From Streptomyces sp. B21-105 (GTDB lineage: Bacteria; Actinomycetota; Actinomycetes; Streptomycetales; Streptomycetaceae), in the NCBI RefSeq assembly GCF_036898465.1, contig NZ_JARUMJ010000002.1:1-42242 (forward strand): a DNA stretch of 42,242 nucleotides, read 5' to 3'. A program made the translations under genes and the position numbers. This document shows, one piece after another, positions 16,073 to 23,699 of this stretch. The notes under the pieces are model-generated. The model did no database searches, was not told the origin of the DNA, and saw nothing but the letters and a program-made list of their open reading frames with translations. The stretch's first letter is position 1. Every line of letters begins with the position of its first letter.

Positions 16073-17261
16073 CTACGGCGTCATCAGGACCTTCACCGCG
16101 CCGTCCTGCTTGCGCTGGAACATCTCGTACGCATGCGGGGCGTCCGCCAGCGGCAACCGGTGGGTGGCGAAGTCGTCGACGCCGAGCGGGTCGTCGTCGG
16201 TGAGATGGGGCAGGATTCGGTCGGTCCAGCGGCGCACGTTCGCCTGGCCCATGCGGATCTGCAACTGCTTGTCGAACATGGTGAGCATGGGCAGCGGATC
16301 CGCCATGCCGCCGTAGACGCCGACCAGGGACAGCGTGCCGCCGCGGCGCACCAGTTCGATGGCAGTGTGCAGTGCGGCGAGCCGGTCGACGCTGAAACGT
16401 TCCGCAAGCGGGCCGCTCAGTTTCCGCGGCAGGAGGGCGGAGGCGTTCTGGACCATCCGGGCGGCCGCGCTGCCGTGCGCCTCGGTGCCGACGGCGTCGA
16501 TCACCGCGTCCGGGCCTCGGCCGTCGGTCTCGTCACGGATGGCGGCGACGAGTTCCTTCTCGCTGTCGAAGCTGCGCAGGTCGAACGTCTCCACGCCCCG
16601 CGCGCGGGCCCGGCGCAGCCGGTCGCCGACCAGGTCGACGCCGAAGACCCGGCCCGCGCCACGCACCTGGGCCACCCGGCAGGCCATGTCGCCGATGGGC
16701 CCGAGCCCGAGCACGGCGACGCTGCCGCCCTCCGGCACGTCCGCGTACTCGACCGCCTGCCAGGCGGTGGGCAGGACGTCGGAGAGGTAGACGAAGCGGT
16801 CGTCGGGCGGGCCCTCGGGCACCTTGATGGGGCCGAACTGGGCCTGGGGCACACGCAGGTACTCGGCCTGGGCGCCCGGCACCGCGCCGTACAGGCGGGT
16901 GTAGCCGAACAGGGCGGCGCCCATGCCCTCGCCGGTGACCTGGGTGGTCTCGCACTGGGTGGGCAGGGAGTTCAGACACATCCAGCAGTTGCCGCAGGCG
17001 ATCTGGAAGGGCACCACGACCCGGTCGCCGACCTTCAGGTCGGGCACGGCCGCGCCGACCTCCTCGACGATCCCATGGGCTCGTGGCCCAGGATGTCGCC
17101 CGGGGTCATGACGGGGTGAGCACCTCGTACAGGTGCAGGTCGGAGCCGCACAGCCCGCTGGACGTGATGCGGATGACGGCGTCCGTCGGTTCCTGGATGG
17201 TCGGGTCGGGGACGGTGTCCACCCGCACGTCCCGCTTGCCCTGCCAGGTCACAGCCTTCAT
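16073..17261 (-). pseudogene. Zinc-dependent alcohol/formaldehyde-type dehydrogenase, two frameshifts
   Basis: Joined across frames, the protein reads [20 protein letters not shown], then [13 protein letters not shown] (catalytic Zn Cys), [13 protein letters not shown] (catalytic His/Glu), VPDLKVGDRVVVPF, CGNCWMCLNS with later QCETT (four-Cys structural zinc lobe) and VLGLGPIGDMACRVAQ (NAD-binding loop), to the stop at 16073. Breaks lie near 17113 (after EVLTP) and near 17080 (ATGGGATCG, one G short in a run). The part from 17047 down is open, so the two losses sit within about 35 bp. This is the medium-chain ADH group that includes glutathione-independent formaldehyde dehydrogenases. The actual substrate is unknown. 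It is convergent with the ligase gene. Confidence 0.82.
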
Positions 17262-17544
17262 CGTGCCGCACTCCCTCCGCCGGCCGGTCCGTCCCGGCGG
17301 GTCCGGGGGTCCCGGGTCCTGGCTGCCGCCCGGGTACCCGTGCCGCGGCCCCCGAACCGCGGCGAGGCCCGCTCGCGGTCACGGATGGCCGCCGTCGCCC
17401 GGCGAGCGCACAATCGAGACACCGAACGGGGTGCACACGATGAGTGCGAGAGATCCGAGTCGTCCGGCACGCTCCAGACATCAGAAACGCTGCAGACGTC
17501 CGAAACGCTGCAGACGTCCGGCGCGCACGGTGAACGCGGTGCGC

Positions 17545-17652
17545 GGGGCGGACGCGGTGAAGGCGGAGCCCGGGGCGGACGCGGTGAAGGCGGAGCCCGG
17601 GGCGGACGCGGTGAAGGCGGAGCCCGGGGCGGACGCGGTGAAGGCGGAGCCC
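17545..17652. repeat. 27-bp tandem repeat x 4 ahead of the DUF3048 lipoprotein
   Basis: Four exact 27-bp copies start at 17545, 17572, 17599 and 17626, followed by degenerate pieces to about 17700. In the lipoprotein's frame they read GADAVKAEP. Each contains GTGAAGGCGGAG, which closely resembles the likely start region GTGAAGGCAGGA at 17701. An 18-bp repeat (cores CAGACRTC and GAAACGCTG) lies just upstream at about 17473-17518. Confidence 0.88.
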
Positions 17653-17700
17653 GGGGCGGACGCCGTGCCCGGGGCGGCCGCCGTGCCCGGAGCGACCGCC

Positions 17701-18762
17701 GTGAAGGCAGGACGCTCCCCGGCCGCCGCGGCGCTGCTGGCCTCGGCGCTGGCCGCCGTGTTGGCGGTCTCGCTCACGGCGGGCTGCACGACGTCCCGGG
17801 AACCCTCGGGGGACGACGGCCGCAGCGCGTCGCAGAAGGCGAGCCCCGGCGGTGACCGTCCGAGCGCGGTCGGTGCCCCGGTGCTCGCCGTGAAGATCGA
17901 CAACGCGCCGGCCGCACGACCGCAGACCGGACTCGACGCCGCGGACGTCGTGTACGTGGAGCAGGTCGAGGGCGGGCTGAGCCGGCTGATGGCCGTATAC
18001 GCGACGCGTCTGCCGAAAGCGGTCGGTCCGGTGCGCAGCGCCCGCGAGTCCGATCTGGAGCTGTTGCGCCAGTTCCACCAGCCGGTGCTGGCGTTCTCCG
18101 GGGCGCAGGGCAGGCTGCTGCCGCTGATCGACAGGGCGCCGCTGGACGCCGTCACGCCCTCCGACGCGTCCGGCGCCTACTTCCGCGGCGCGGACCGGGC
18201 GGCGCCGCACAACCTGTTTCTGCGCCCGAGCGGCCTGCTGCCCTCCGCTCCGGGCGCCGCCGCGCTGACCACGGGGTTCCGGTACGGGCCGGCCCCTTCG
18301 GACGGCGGCACGGCGACGGCCTCTCGCACCGTGCGCTACCCGGCGGCCCGCTTCACGTTCACCTGGTCCGCGAGCAGGGCGGGCTGGCTGGTCTCGACCG
18401 ACGGCGCGGCGACCGGGACGAGCGACGGGCAGGAGCCCCTCGCGCCGGCCACGGTGGTCGTGCAGTACGTGCAGGTGCGCGCGTCGCGTTTCCATGACTT
18501 CCTGGGCAACAACACGCCGTACACCGAGACGGTGGGGTCGGGGAAAGCGCAGGTGCTGCGGGACGGACGTGCCTACGACGTGAACTGGAAGCGTGACACG
18601 GCGACGGAGGGCACCGACTTCACCACCGCGGACGGCACTCCGGTCGGCTTCGCCCGCGGCCAGGTATGGGTGGTCTTCGCGAACGCGTCCTCGCTCTCGA
18701 CCTCGTCGTCCTCGACCACATCCTCCTCGTCGTCCTCGGCCTCGGCCTCGCAAGCGCCGTGA
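17701..18762 (+). CDS. DUF3048 domain lipoprotein (YerB-like)
   Basis: From GTG 17701 the protein is 353 residues. A short basic start (MKAGRSPAAAALL), a hydrophobic core and lipobox LTAGC (about 25-29) mark it as a lipoprotein. The body has the DUF3048 sequence LAVKIDNAPAARPQTGLDAADVVYVEQVEGG, in which ENxxxARPQ-type and V-E-x-x-x-E-G-G-x-x-R segments recur across the family. The tail is a Ser/Thr-rich stretch (residues 324-353). GGAG lies 8 nt before GTG 17701. The frame is also open from ATG 17440, but that start would put 87 basic and repetitive residues ahead of the signal peptide. Function is unknown; the protein should face outward on the membrane. Confidence 0.82.
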   Translation: MKAGRSPAAAALLASALAAVLAVSLTAGCTTSREPSGDDGRSASQKASPGGDRPSAVGAPVLAVKIDNAPAARPQTGLDAADVVYVEQVEGGLSRLMAVYATRLPKAVGPVRSARESDLELLRQFHQPVLAFSGAQGRLLPLIDRAPLDAVTPSDASGAYFRGADRAAPHNLFLRPSGLLPSAPGAAALTTGFRYGPAPSDGGTATASRTVRYPAARFTFTWSASRAGWLVSTDGAATGTSDGQEPLAPATVVVQYVQVRASRFHDFLGNNTPYTETVGSGKAQVLRDGRAYDVNWKRDTATEGTDFTTADGTPVGFARGQVWVVFANASSLSTSSSSTTSSSSSSASASQAP

Positions 18763-18764
18763 CC

Positions 18765-18804
18765 GGCCGGCGGGGCCGGTGCAGGGTGGAACGACCCGCC
18801 GGCC
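18765..18804. terminator. Terminator-like hairpin between DUF3048 gene and pcaV
   Basis: GGCCGGCGGG (18765-18774) and CCCGCCGGCC (18795-18804) form a perfect 10-bp stem with a 20-nt loop. The hairpin separates two convergent genes. No U-tract is present, which is usual in these genomes. Confidence 0.6.
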
Positions 18805-18842
18805 AGGACGGAGAACCCGGCCTAAACGGAAATCCCGGCCGA

Positions 18843-19307
18843 TCAGGACGGGGCGGGCTGGGGCTCCCCCGGGTTGCGCAGCCCCTCGGCGGCGTCCGAC
18901 ACGCGCTGGAGGAGTTCGAGGAACACCGTCTGTTCCGCGGCCGAGAGCGGCGAGAGGAAGACCTGGTTCATCCGGGCCGTGCGCACGGTGAGCTTGCGGT
19001 GGGTGCGTGCCCCTTCCTCGGTGAGGCCCAGCAGGAAGCGGCGGCCGTCCTGCGGGTCGCGGACCTTGTCGAGGAGGTCCCGGCGCATCAGCCTGCTGAT
19101 CACCTCGGCGACGGTGGAGCGGTCGAGCCCGACCCGCTCCCCCACCGTGCGCTGGTCGAGGCCCGGCTCGGCGACGAGCGCGTTGAGCACCGCGAACTGC
19201 GGGGAGGTGATCTCCTCGGAGACCATCGTGTTCCACAACAGGTAGTGCGCCTGTTGCAGCCGTCGGGCGAGATGCCCGGGGTGGCTGGTGAGGTCCACCG
19301 CGGCCAT
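18843..19307 (-). CDS. pcaV: MarR-family repressor of protocatechuate catabolism (PcaV)
   Basis: This 154-residue MarR protein has the winged helix in residues 35-95 (SPQFAVLNALVAEPGLDQRT, RVGLDRSTVAEVISRL, DPQDGRR wing). PcaV of S. coelicolor represses the pca operon and releases DNA when protocatechuate binds. R15 in HPGHLARRLQQ corresponds to the arginine that, as I recall, is needed there for ligand binding. The gene is divergent from pcaH. Its start is ATG 19307 (MAAVDLTSHPGHLARR). A -10-like TATCGT (complement of 19370-19375) lies beside an operator-like site (19357-19370), so it probably represses itself as well as pcaHGBL. Confidence 0.9.
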   Translation of the reverse strand: MAAVDLTSHPGHLARRLQQAHYLLWNTMVSEEITSPQFAVLNALVAEPGLDQRTVGERVGLDRSTVAEVISRLMRRDLLDKVRDPQDGRRFLLGLTEEGARTHRKLTVRTARMNQVFLSPLSAAEQTVFLELLQRVSDAAEGLRNPGEPQPAPS

Positions 19308-19356
19308 GTGCGCTCCTCTGCGTGGGTTCGGCGTCTGCCTTCATCCCGAGAAATTC

Positions 19357-19370
19357 ATCGGTGCACTGAA
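19357..19370. promoter_or_regulatory. PcaV-operator-like site, pcaV-proximal
   Basis: ATCGGTGCACTGAA shares the pattern ATCRGTGCMCTGA with the site at 19488. It lies 50 bp upstream of pcaV, immediately downstream of a candidate pcaV -10 box. Confidence 0.55.
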
Positions 19371-19437
19371 CGATACCCTCGTCCGCCGACCGGATCCCGT
19401 GCGCCATCGACCTCGCTCACCCTATCTGCCTGGGGTC

Positions 19438-19467
19438 TTGACGGGGAACGCCACCCGGTGGCAGCGT
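19438..19467 (+). promoter_or_regulatory. Candidate pcaH operon promoter
   Basis: TTGACG (19438-19443) is followed after 18 bp by CAGCGT (19462-19467). The -10 match is modest (A2 and T6). It would place the transcript start near 19474, just ahead of the operator at 19487-19502. Confidence 0.35.
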
Positions 19468-19486
19468 GTGGAAACCTCGAAACAAT

Positions 19487-19502
19487 AATCAGTGCCCTGA
19501 TT
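19487..19502. promoter_or_regulatory. PcaV-operator-like palindrome, pcaH-proximal
   Basis: AATCAG-TGCC-CTGATT is a perfect 6+4+6 inverted repeat. It lies 115 bp upstream of pcaH and carries the same ATCRGTGCMCTGA core as the site near pcaV. Lying downstream of the candidate promoter, it could act as a roadblock operator. Confidence 0.65.
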
Positions 19503-19616
19503 AATTGACCGGATCTCGCCCGCCGAGGCTGCGGCGTGGAGGTCGCCACCCTCCGCATCGGCAGTGGGCCAGGGCTTCGCCCCCGTCCTCGAACGTCAGG
19601 AAACACGGGAAACGTC

Positions 19617-20390
19617 ATGACTCTCACGCAAGCCGACATCGACCTGGAGATCGCGGCCGAGCACGCCGCCTACGAGAAGCGGCTCGCCTCCGGCGCGCCC
19701 GTGGAGCACCAGCCGCGGCGCGACTATGCGCCGTACCGTTCGTCCGTCCTGCGCCATCCGCGGCAGCCGCCGGTCACCATCGACGTGACGCAGGACCCCG
19801 AGCTGGTGGAGCTGTTCTCCCCCGCGTTCGGCGAGCGGGACATCACGGAGATCGACAACGACCTCACCCGGCAGCACACCGGCGAGCCGGTCGGCGAACG
19901 GATCACGGTTTCCGGCCGGTTGCTGGACCGTGACGGGCATCCGGTCCGCGGTCAGCTGGTGGAGATCTGGCAGGCCAACTCGGCGGGGCGGTACGCCCAT
20001 CAGCGTGAGCAGCACGACGCGCCGCTGGACCCGAACTTCACGGGCGTCGGCCGCACACTGACGGACGGCAACGGTTTCTACCGCTTCACCACGATCCAGC
20101 CGGGCCCCTACCCGTGGCGTCAGCACATCAACGCGTGGCGGCCCGCCCACATCCACTTCTCGCTGTTCGGCACGGCGTTCACCCAGCGGCTCGTGACGCA
20201 GATGTACTTCCCGAGCGACCCGCTGTTCCCGTACGACCCGATCATCCAGTCGGTCACGGACGACGCGGCCCGGCAGCGACTGGTCGCGACCTACGACCAC
20301 AGCCTCTCGGTACCCGAGTTCTCCATGGGCTACCACTGGGACATCGTGCTCGACGGGCCGCACGCCACCTGGATCGAAGAAGGACGCTGA
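19617..20390 (+). CDS. pcaH: Protocatechuate 3,4-dioxygenase beta subunit
   Basis: This 257-residue subunit carries the ferric iron of protocatechuate 3,4-dioxygenase, which opens the aromatic ring to 3-carboxy-cis,cis-muconate. The four iron ligands are visible with canonical spacing: Y126 (GRYAHQ), Y165 (PGPYPWR), H178 and H180 (RPAHIHFS). The N-terminal helix and PPVTIDVTQDPELVELFSP are typical of PcaH. ATG 19617 is preceded by a GGGAAA-type RBS. It is the first gene of pcaH-G-B-L, 309 bp from divergent pcaV, and lies 6 bp from pcaG. In S. coelicolor I recall pcaIJF preceding it; those genes are absent here. Confidence 0.96.
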   Translation: MTLTQADIDLEIAAEHAAYEKRLASGAPVEHQPRRDYAPYRSSVLRHPRQPPVTIDVTQDPELVELFSPAFGERDITEIDNDLTRQHTGEPVGERITVSGRLLDRDGHPVRGQLVEIWQANSAGRYAHQREQHDAPLDPNFTGVGRTLTDGNGFYRFTTIQPGPYPWRQHINAWRPAHIHFSLFGTAFTQRLVTQMYFPSDPLFPYDPIIQSVTDDAARQRLVATYDHSLSVPEFSMGYHWDIVLDGPHATWIEEGR

Positions 20391-20396
20391 GCTGCC

Positions 20397-21002
20397 ATGA
20401 CGAAGATCGACACAAGCCGTCCGGAGAGCGTGCTGCCCACGCCGTCGCACACCGTCGGCCCCTTCTACGGCCATGCACTGCCGTTCCCCGGCGGCGGCGA
20501 CATCGCCCCGGCAGGCCACCCGGACACCATCGCGCTCCAGGGCTATGTGTACGACGGTGAGGGCAACCCGTTGCCGGATGCGTTTCTGGAGCTGTGGGGT
20601 GCGGACCCCGAGGGCAACGTCCCGCAGGTCGACGGCTCGATGCGGCGCGACCCGTCGAGCGGTGGATTCCTCGGCCGCAACGGCGTGGAGTTCACCGGTT
20701 GGGGACGGATCCAGACGGACGCGAACGGCCACTGGTCGGCGCGTACGCTGCGGCCCGGCGCGCGCGGGCGGAGCGCCCCGTACCTCAGCGTCTGCGTGTT
20801 CGCGCGCGGTCTGCTCCTCCACCTCTACACCCGGATCTACCTGCCGGGCGACGAGGCCGCGCTGGCCGCCGACCCGCTGCTGCGCCGGGTCGACCCGGCG
20901 CGGCGCGGCACACTCATCGCCACGGACGGCCCGCTCGGCGCCTACCGTTTCGACATCCGCCTTCAGGGCGAAGGCGAGACGGTCTTCCTGGAGTTCCATT
21001 GA
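20397..21002 (+). CDS. pcaG: Protocatechuate 3,4-dioxygenase alpha subunit
   Basis: This 201-residue partner of PcaH shares the intradiol dioxygenase beta-sandwich but lacks the iron ligands. Together they form the ring-cleaving complex. Family features are PTPSHTVGPFYGHALPF (14-30), LQGYVYDGEGNPLPDAFLELW, GRIQTDANGHW and LLLHLYTRIYLPGD. It starts 6 bp after pcaH, so the two subunits are made together. Its stop TGA overlaps the TTG start of pcaB (TTGA at 20999-21002), pointing to translational coupling. The length is normal. Confidence 0.95.
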   Translation: MTKIDTSRPESVLPTPSHTVGPFYGHALPFPGGGDIAPAGHPDTIALQGYVYDGEGNPLPDAFLELWGADPEGNVPQVDGSMRRDPSSGGFLGRNGVEFTGWGRIQTDANGHWSARTLRPGARGRSAPYLSVCVFARGLLLHLYTRIYLPGDEAALAADPLLRRVDPARRGTLIATDGPLGAYRFDIRLQGEGETVFLEFH

Positions 21003-22402
21003 CATCCTCGCCATCCGACGACCCGTACGGGACCGGTCTGCTCGCCCCCGGGTGGACCGGCTCCCCCGCCGCCTCCGCCACCTCCGACCAGGCCTGGCTG
21101 CGGGCGCTGCTCGACGCGGAGGCCGCGCTCACCCGCTCCCAGGAGTCGCTGGGCCTGGCCCCGGAGGGGGCCGGGGCGGCGGTCACCTCGGCCGCGCAGG
21201 ACGGCGTCCAGGACGGCGTCCAGGGCGACGTACAGCACGGCGTACAGAACGGTGTCCAGACCCGCGTCTTCGACGCGCGCTCCCTCGCCGCGCGCGCCCG
21301 CGGCGGCGGAAACCCGGTGATCCCGCTGGTCGCCGATCTGACGGCGGCGGTCGGCGAGCGGTACGGCCCGTACGTCCACCGGGGTGCGACCAGCCAGGAC
21401 ATCATGGACACGGCGGCGATGCTGGTCGCCGTGCGCACGCTCAACCTCGTCCTGGCAGACCTCGACCGCACCCAGAGCGCACTGGCCGCGCTCGCCGCGG
21501 CGCACCGGGACACGGCGATGCCGGGGCGCACACTGACCCAGCACGCCGTACCGACCACGTTCGGGCTGAAGGCGGCCGGCTGGCGTTCGCTGGTGCTGGA
21601 CGGCCGGGACCGGGTGACGGCCGTACGGGACTCACTGCCCGCCCAACTCGGCGGCGCCGCCGGGACCCTGGCCGCCTTCACGGCGTACGGCGCCGAGGAC
21701 GCGACCGCGCTGCCCGCCGTCTTCGCCCGTGAACTCGGCCTGGCGGCACCCCTGTTGCCGTGGCACACCCTGCGCACGCCCGTCGCCGACCTCGCCGGCT
21801 GCCTGGCGTTCACCGCGGGCGCCCTCGGCAAGATCGCGGAGGACGTCCTCACGCTCGCCCGTACCGAGATCGGCGAGCTGGCGGAGGGCAGCGGGGGCGG
21901 ATCCTCCGCCATGCCGCACAAGGCGAACCCGGTGCGCTCGACGCTGATCGCGGCGGCCGCCCGGCGCGCCCCGCAGCTCGCGGCCGTGCTGTACGGGTCG
22001 CTGGCCGCGCAGGACGAGCGGCCCGCCGGGGCCTGGCACGCCGAGTGGGAGCCGCTCAGGGACCTGTTGCGGCTGGTCGGCGGAGCCGCCCGGGACGCGG
22101 CGGAACTCACCGAAGGGCTACGGGTGGACGCGGACGCGATGCGCTCGAACCTCGGGCTCTCCCATGGGCTGATCGTCTCCGAGCGGCTGTCCGCCGAGCT
22201 GTCGGCGCTGCTCGGCCGTGCCCGCGCCAAGGAGCTGCTGACGCAACTCGCCCGGCGCGCCTACGCCGAGGGCGTGCCATTGGACCGACTCCTGTCCGGC
22301 GAACCGGACTTGACCGGGACCGACCTCACCGAGCTCACCGACCCCGCCCGCTACACCGGCTCCGCCGGAGCCCTCACCGACCGTGCGCTGGAGCGACGTT
22401 GA
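20999..22402 (+). CDS. pcaB: 3-carboxy-cis,cis-muconate cycloisomerase
   Basis: This is a 467-residue enzyme of the fumarase/aspartase superfamily. It converts 3-carboxymuconate to 4-carboxymuconolactone. Signatures are NPVIPLVADL, HRGATSQDIMDTAAML and the flexible catalytic loop GSSAMPHKANPVRS (about 300-314). The start is TTG 20999, overlapping the pcaG stop, which gives MTSSPSDDPYGTGLLAPGW; no ATG or GTG lies suitably nearby. An unusual insertion at residues 68-87, made of five four-residue units (DGVQ DGVQ GDVQ HGVQ NGVQ), replaces the usual short loop before FDARSLAARARGGGNP. The insertion is in frame and in a likely surface loop, so activity may survive. Confidence 0.94.
   Translation: MTSSPSDDPYGTGLLAPGWTGSPAASATSDQAWLRALLDAEAALTRSQESLGLAPEGAGAAVTSAAQDGVQDGVQGDVQHGVQNGVQTRVFDARSLAARARGGGNPVIPLVADLTAAVGERYGPYVHRGATSQDIMDTAAMLVAVRTLNLVLADLDRTQSALAALAAAHRDTAMPGRTLTQHAVPTTFGLKAAGWRSLVLDGRDRVTAVRDSLPAQLGGAAGTLAAFTAYGAEDATALPAVFARELGLAAPLLPWHTLRTPVADLAGCLAFTAGALGKIAEDVLTLARTEIGELAEGSGGGSSAMPHKANPVRSTLIAAAARRAPQLAAVLYGSLAAQDERPAGAWHAEWEPLRDLLRLVGGAARDAAELTEGLRVDADAMRSNLGLSHGLIVSERLSAELSALLGRARAKELLTQLARRAYAEGVPLDRLLSGEPDLTGTDLTELTDPARYTGSAGALTDRALERR
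21200..21259 (+). repeat. 12-bp in-frame repeat x 5 inside pcaB
   Basis: Five 12-bp units (GACGGCGTCCAG twice, then three diverged copies) start at 21200, 21212, 21224, 21236 and 21248. They encode a D/G/H/N-G/D-V-Q tetrapeptide. The length is a multiple of three, so the frame is kept. Confidence 0.85.
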
Positions 22403-23526
22403 CCGACAGGCTTCTCCACCACCTTGCCGAGGGTCCGGCCTCCGGTCCCCCGCTGCTGCTCGGCCCCTCCCTGGGCACCTCGAACGCCGTGTGGGGCAGG
22501 ATCGCGCCCGAGCTGTCCGCCACCCACCGGGTGGTCCGCTGGGACCTGCCCGGGCACGGAGGGTCGGACGCCGGCCTGATCGGTCCCGGAGCCACCGTGG
22601 GAGACCTCGCCGACCTGGTGCTGACGCTCGCCGACTCCCTCGGCCTGGAGCGGTTCGCGTACGCGGGCGTGTCCTTGGGCGGGGCGGTGGGCCTGCATCT
22701 GGCGCTGCACCACCCCCAGCGGGTGTCGTCGCTGGCGATGATCTGTTCGTCCGCCCACTTCAACGGGTCGAAACCGTGGGAGGAGCGGGCCGCGCTGGTG
22801 CGCGCGGAGGGGCTGGCGGGGCTCGTCGAGACGGCGGACGCCCGGTGGTTCACGCCCGGGTTCACCGTGCCGGAGCTGATCGCGGACCACCGCGCCGCGG
22901 ACCCGGCGGCGTACGCCGCGTGCTGTGACGCGCTGGCCGCGTTCGATCTGCGCGGACGGCTGCCGGAGATCGCCGTCCGGACCCTGCTGATCGCCGGACG
23001 CCGGGACCCGGCGACGCCGCCGGCGCATCTGCGGGAGATCGCCGACGCGGTGCCGGACGCCACGCTGGTCGAACTGGCGGGGGCTTCGCATCTCGCTCCC
23101 GCGCAGTGCCCCGAGGCCGTGCTGACCGTGTTGCGGGCGCACCTCGACGGCCCGGCGAAGCGGGGCATGGAGGTGCGGCGCGAGGTGCTCGGGGACGCCC
23201 ACGTGGACCGGGCCCAGTCACGGCAGAACGCGCTTACCGCCCGTTACCAGGACTTCATCTCCCGCTACGCGTGGGGGGAGATCTGGACCGACCCGACGCT
23301 CAGCCGCCGCGAGCGCAGCCTGATCACCCTGACCGCGCTGGTGGCGCACGGCCACTACGACGAACTGGCGATGCACGTCAGGGCGGCCCGCCGCAACGGG
23401 CTCAGCCCCGAGGAGATCGGCGCCGTGCTGCTCCAGACGGCCGTCTACTGCGGCGTACCGGCCGCGAACTCGGCCTTCGCCACAGCGCAGCGGGTACTGG
23501 CGGAGGAGGACGACGCGACCGGTTGA
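22399..23526 (+). CDS. pcaL: PcaD-PcaC fusion: 3-oxoadipate enol-lactonase / 4-carboxymuconolactone decarboxylase
   Basis: This 375-residue protein has two enzymes in one chain. Residues 1-255 are an alpha/beta hydrolase (RWDLPGHGGSD, nucleophile S92 in AGVSLGG, late His in LAGASHLAP), the enol-lactonase. Residues about 265-375 are carboxymuconolactone decarboxylase (RREVLGDAHVDRA, EIWTDPTLSRRERSLIT, HVRAARRNGLSPEEI, YCGVPAAN). The order PcaD-PcaC is the PcaL (PcaDC) fusion of actinobacteria. The start is TTG 22399, overlapping the pcaB stop as TTGA, exactly as at the pcaG/pcaB junction. The product 3-oxoadipate needs PcaIJ and PcaF, which are not in the window. No clear terminator follows, only short repeats. 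Confidence 0.95.
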   Translation: MTDRLLHHLAEGPASGPPLLLGPSLGTSNAVWGRIAPELSATHRVVRWDLPGHGGSDAGLIGPGATVGDLADLVLTLADSLGLERFAYAGVSLGGAVGLHLALHHPQRVSSLAMICSSAHFNGSKPWEERAALVRAEGLAGLVETADARWFTPGFTVPELIADHRAADPAAYAACCDALAAFDLRGRLPEIAVRTLLIAGRRDPATPPAHLREIADAVPDATLVELAGASHLAPAQCPEAVLTVLRAHLDGPAKRGMEVRREVLGDAHVDRAQSRQNALTARYQDFISRYAWGEIWTDPTLSRRERSLITLTALVAHGHYDELAMHVRAARRNGLSPEEIGAVLLQTAVYCGVPAANSAFATAQRVLAEEDDATG

Positions 23527-23566
23527 GACGGTGCGGCGGGCATGCCCCCGAACCGCACCGAACCGA

Positions 23567-23593
23567 ACTCACTGCACTCACTGCACTCACTGC
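23567..23593. repeat. 9-bp repeat x 3 after pcaL
   Basis: Three exact copies of ACTCACTGC run from 23567 to 23593. They are followed by irregular ACCGC/ACCGCAC pentamer-like repeats at about 23630-23680. This is the only content of the 173-bp gap between the convergent pcaL and LAL genes. Confidence 0.75.
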
Positions 23594-23699
23594 ACTGAGA
23601 CGGTCCGAACCCACCGGACCCCACCGCACCACACCGCAACGGTCCGAACTCACGCACCGCACCGCACCGCACCGGCCGCCGCCTCCGGTCCCGCCGCCC

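Noticed and set aside
17035..19407. 790-codon minus-strand open frame
   Set aside because: It is antisense to the DUF3048 lipoprotein and pcaV region, with repetitive RPGLRLHRV translation from the 27-bp repeat. Only its last part contains real dehydrogenase sequence.
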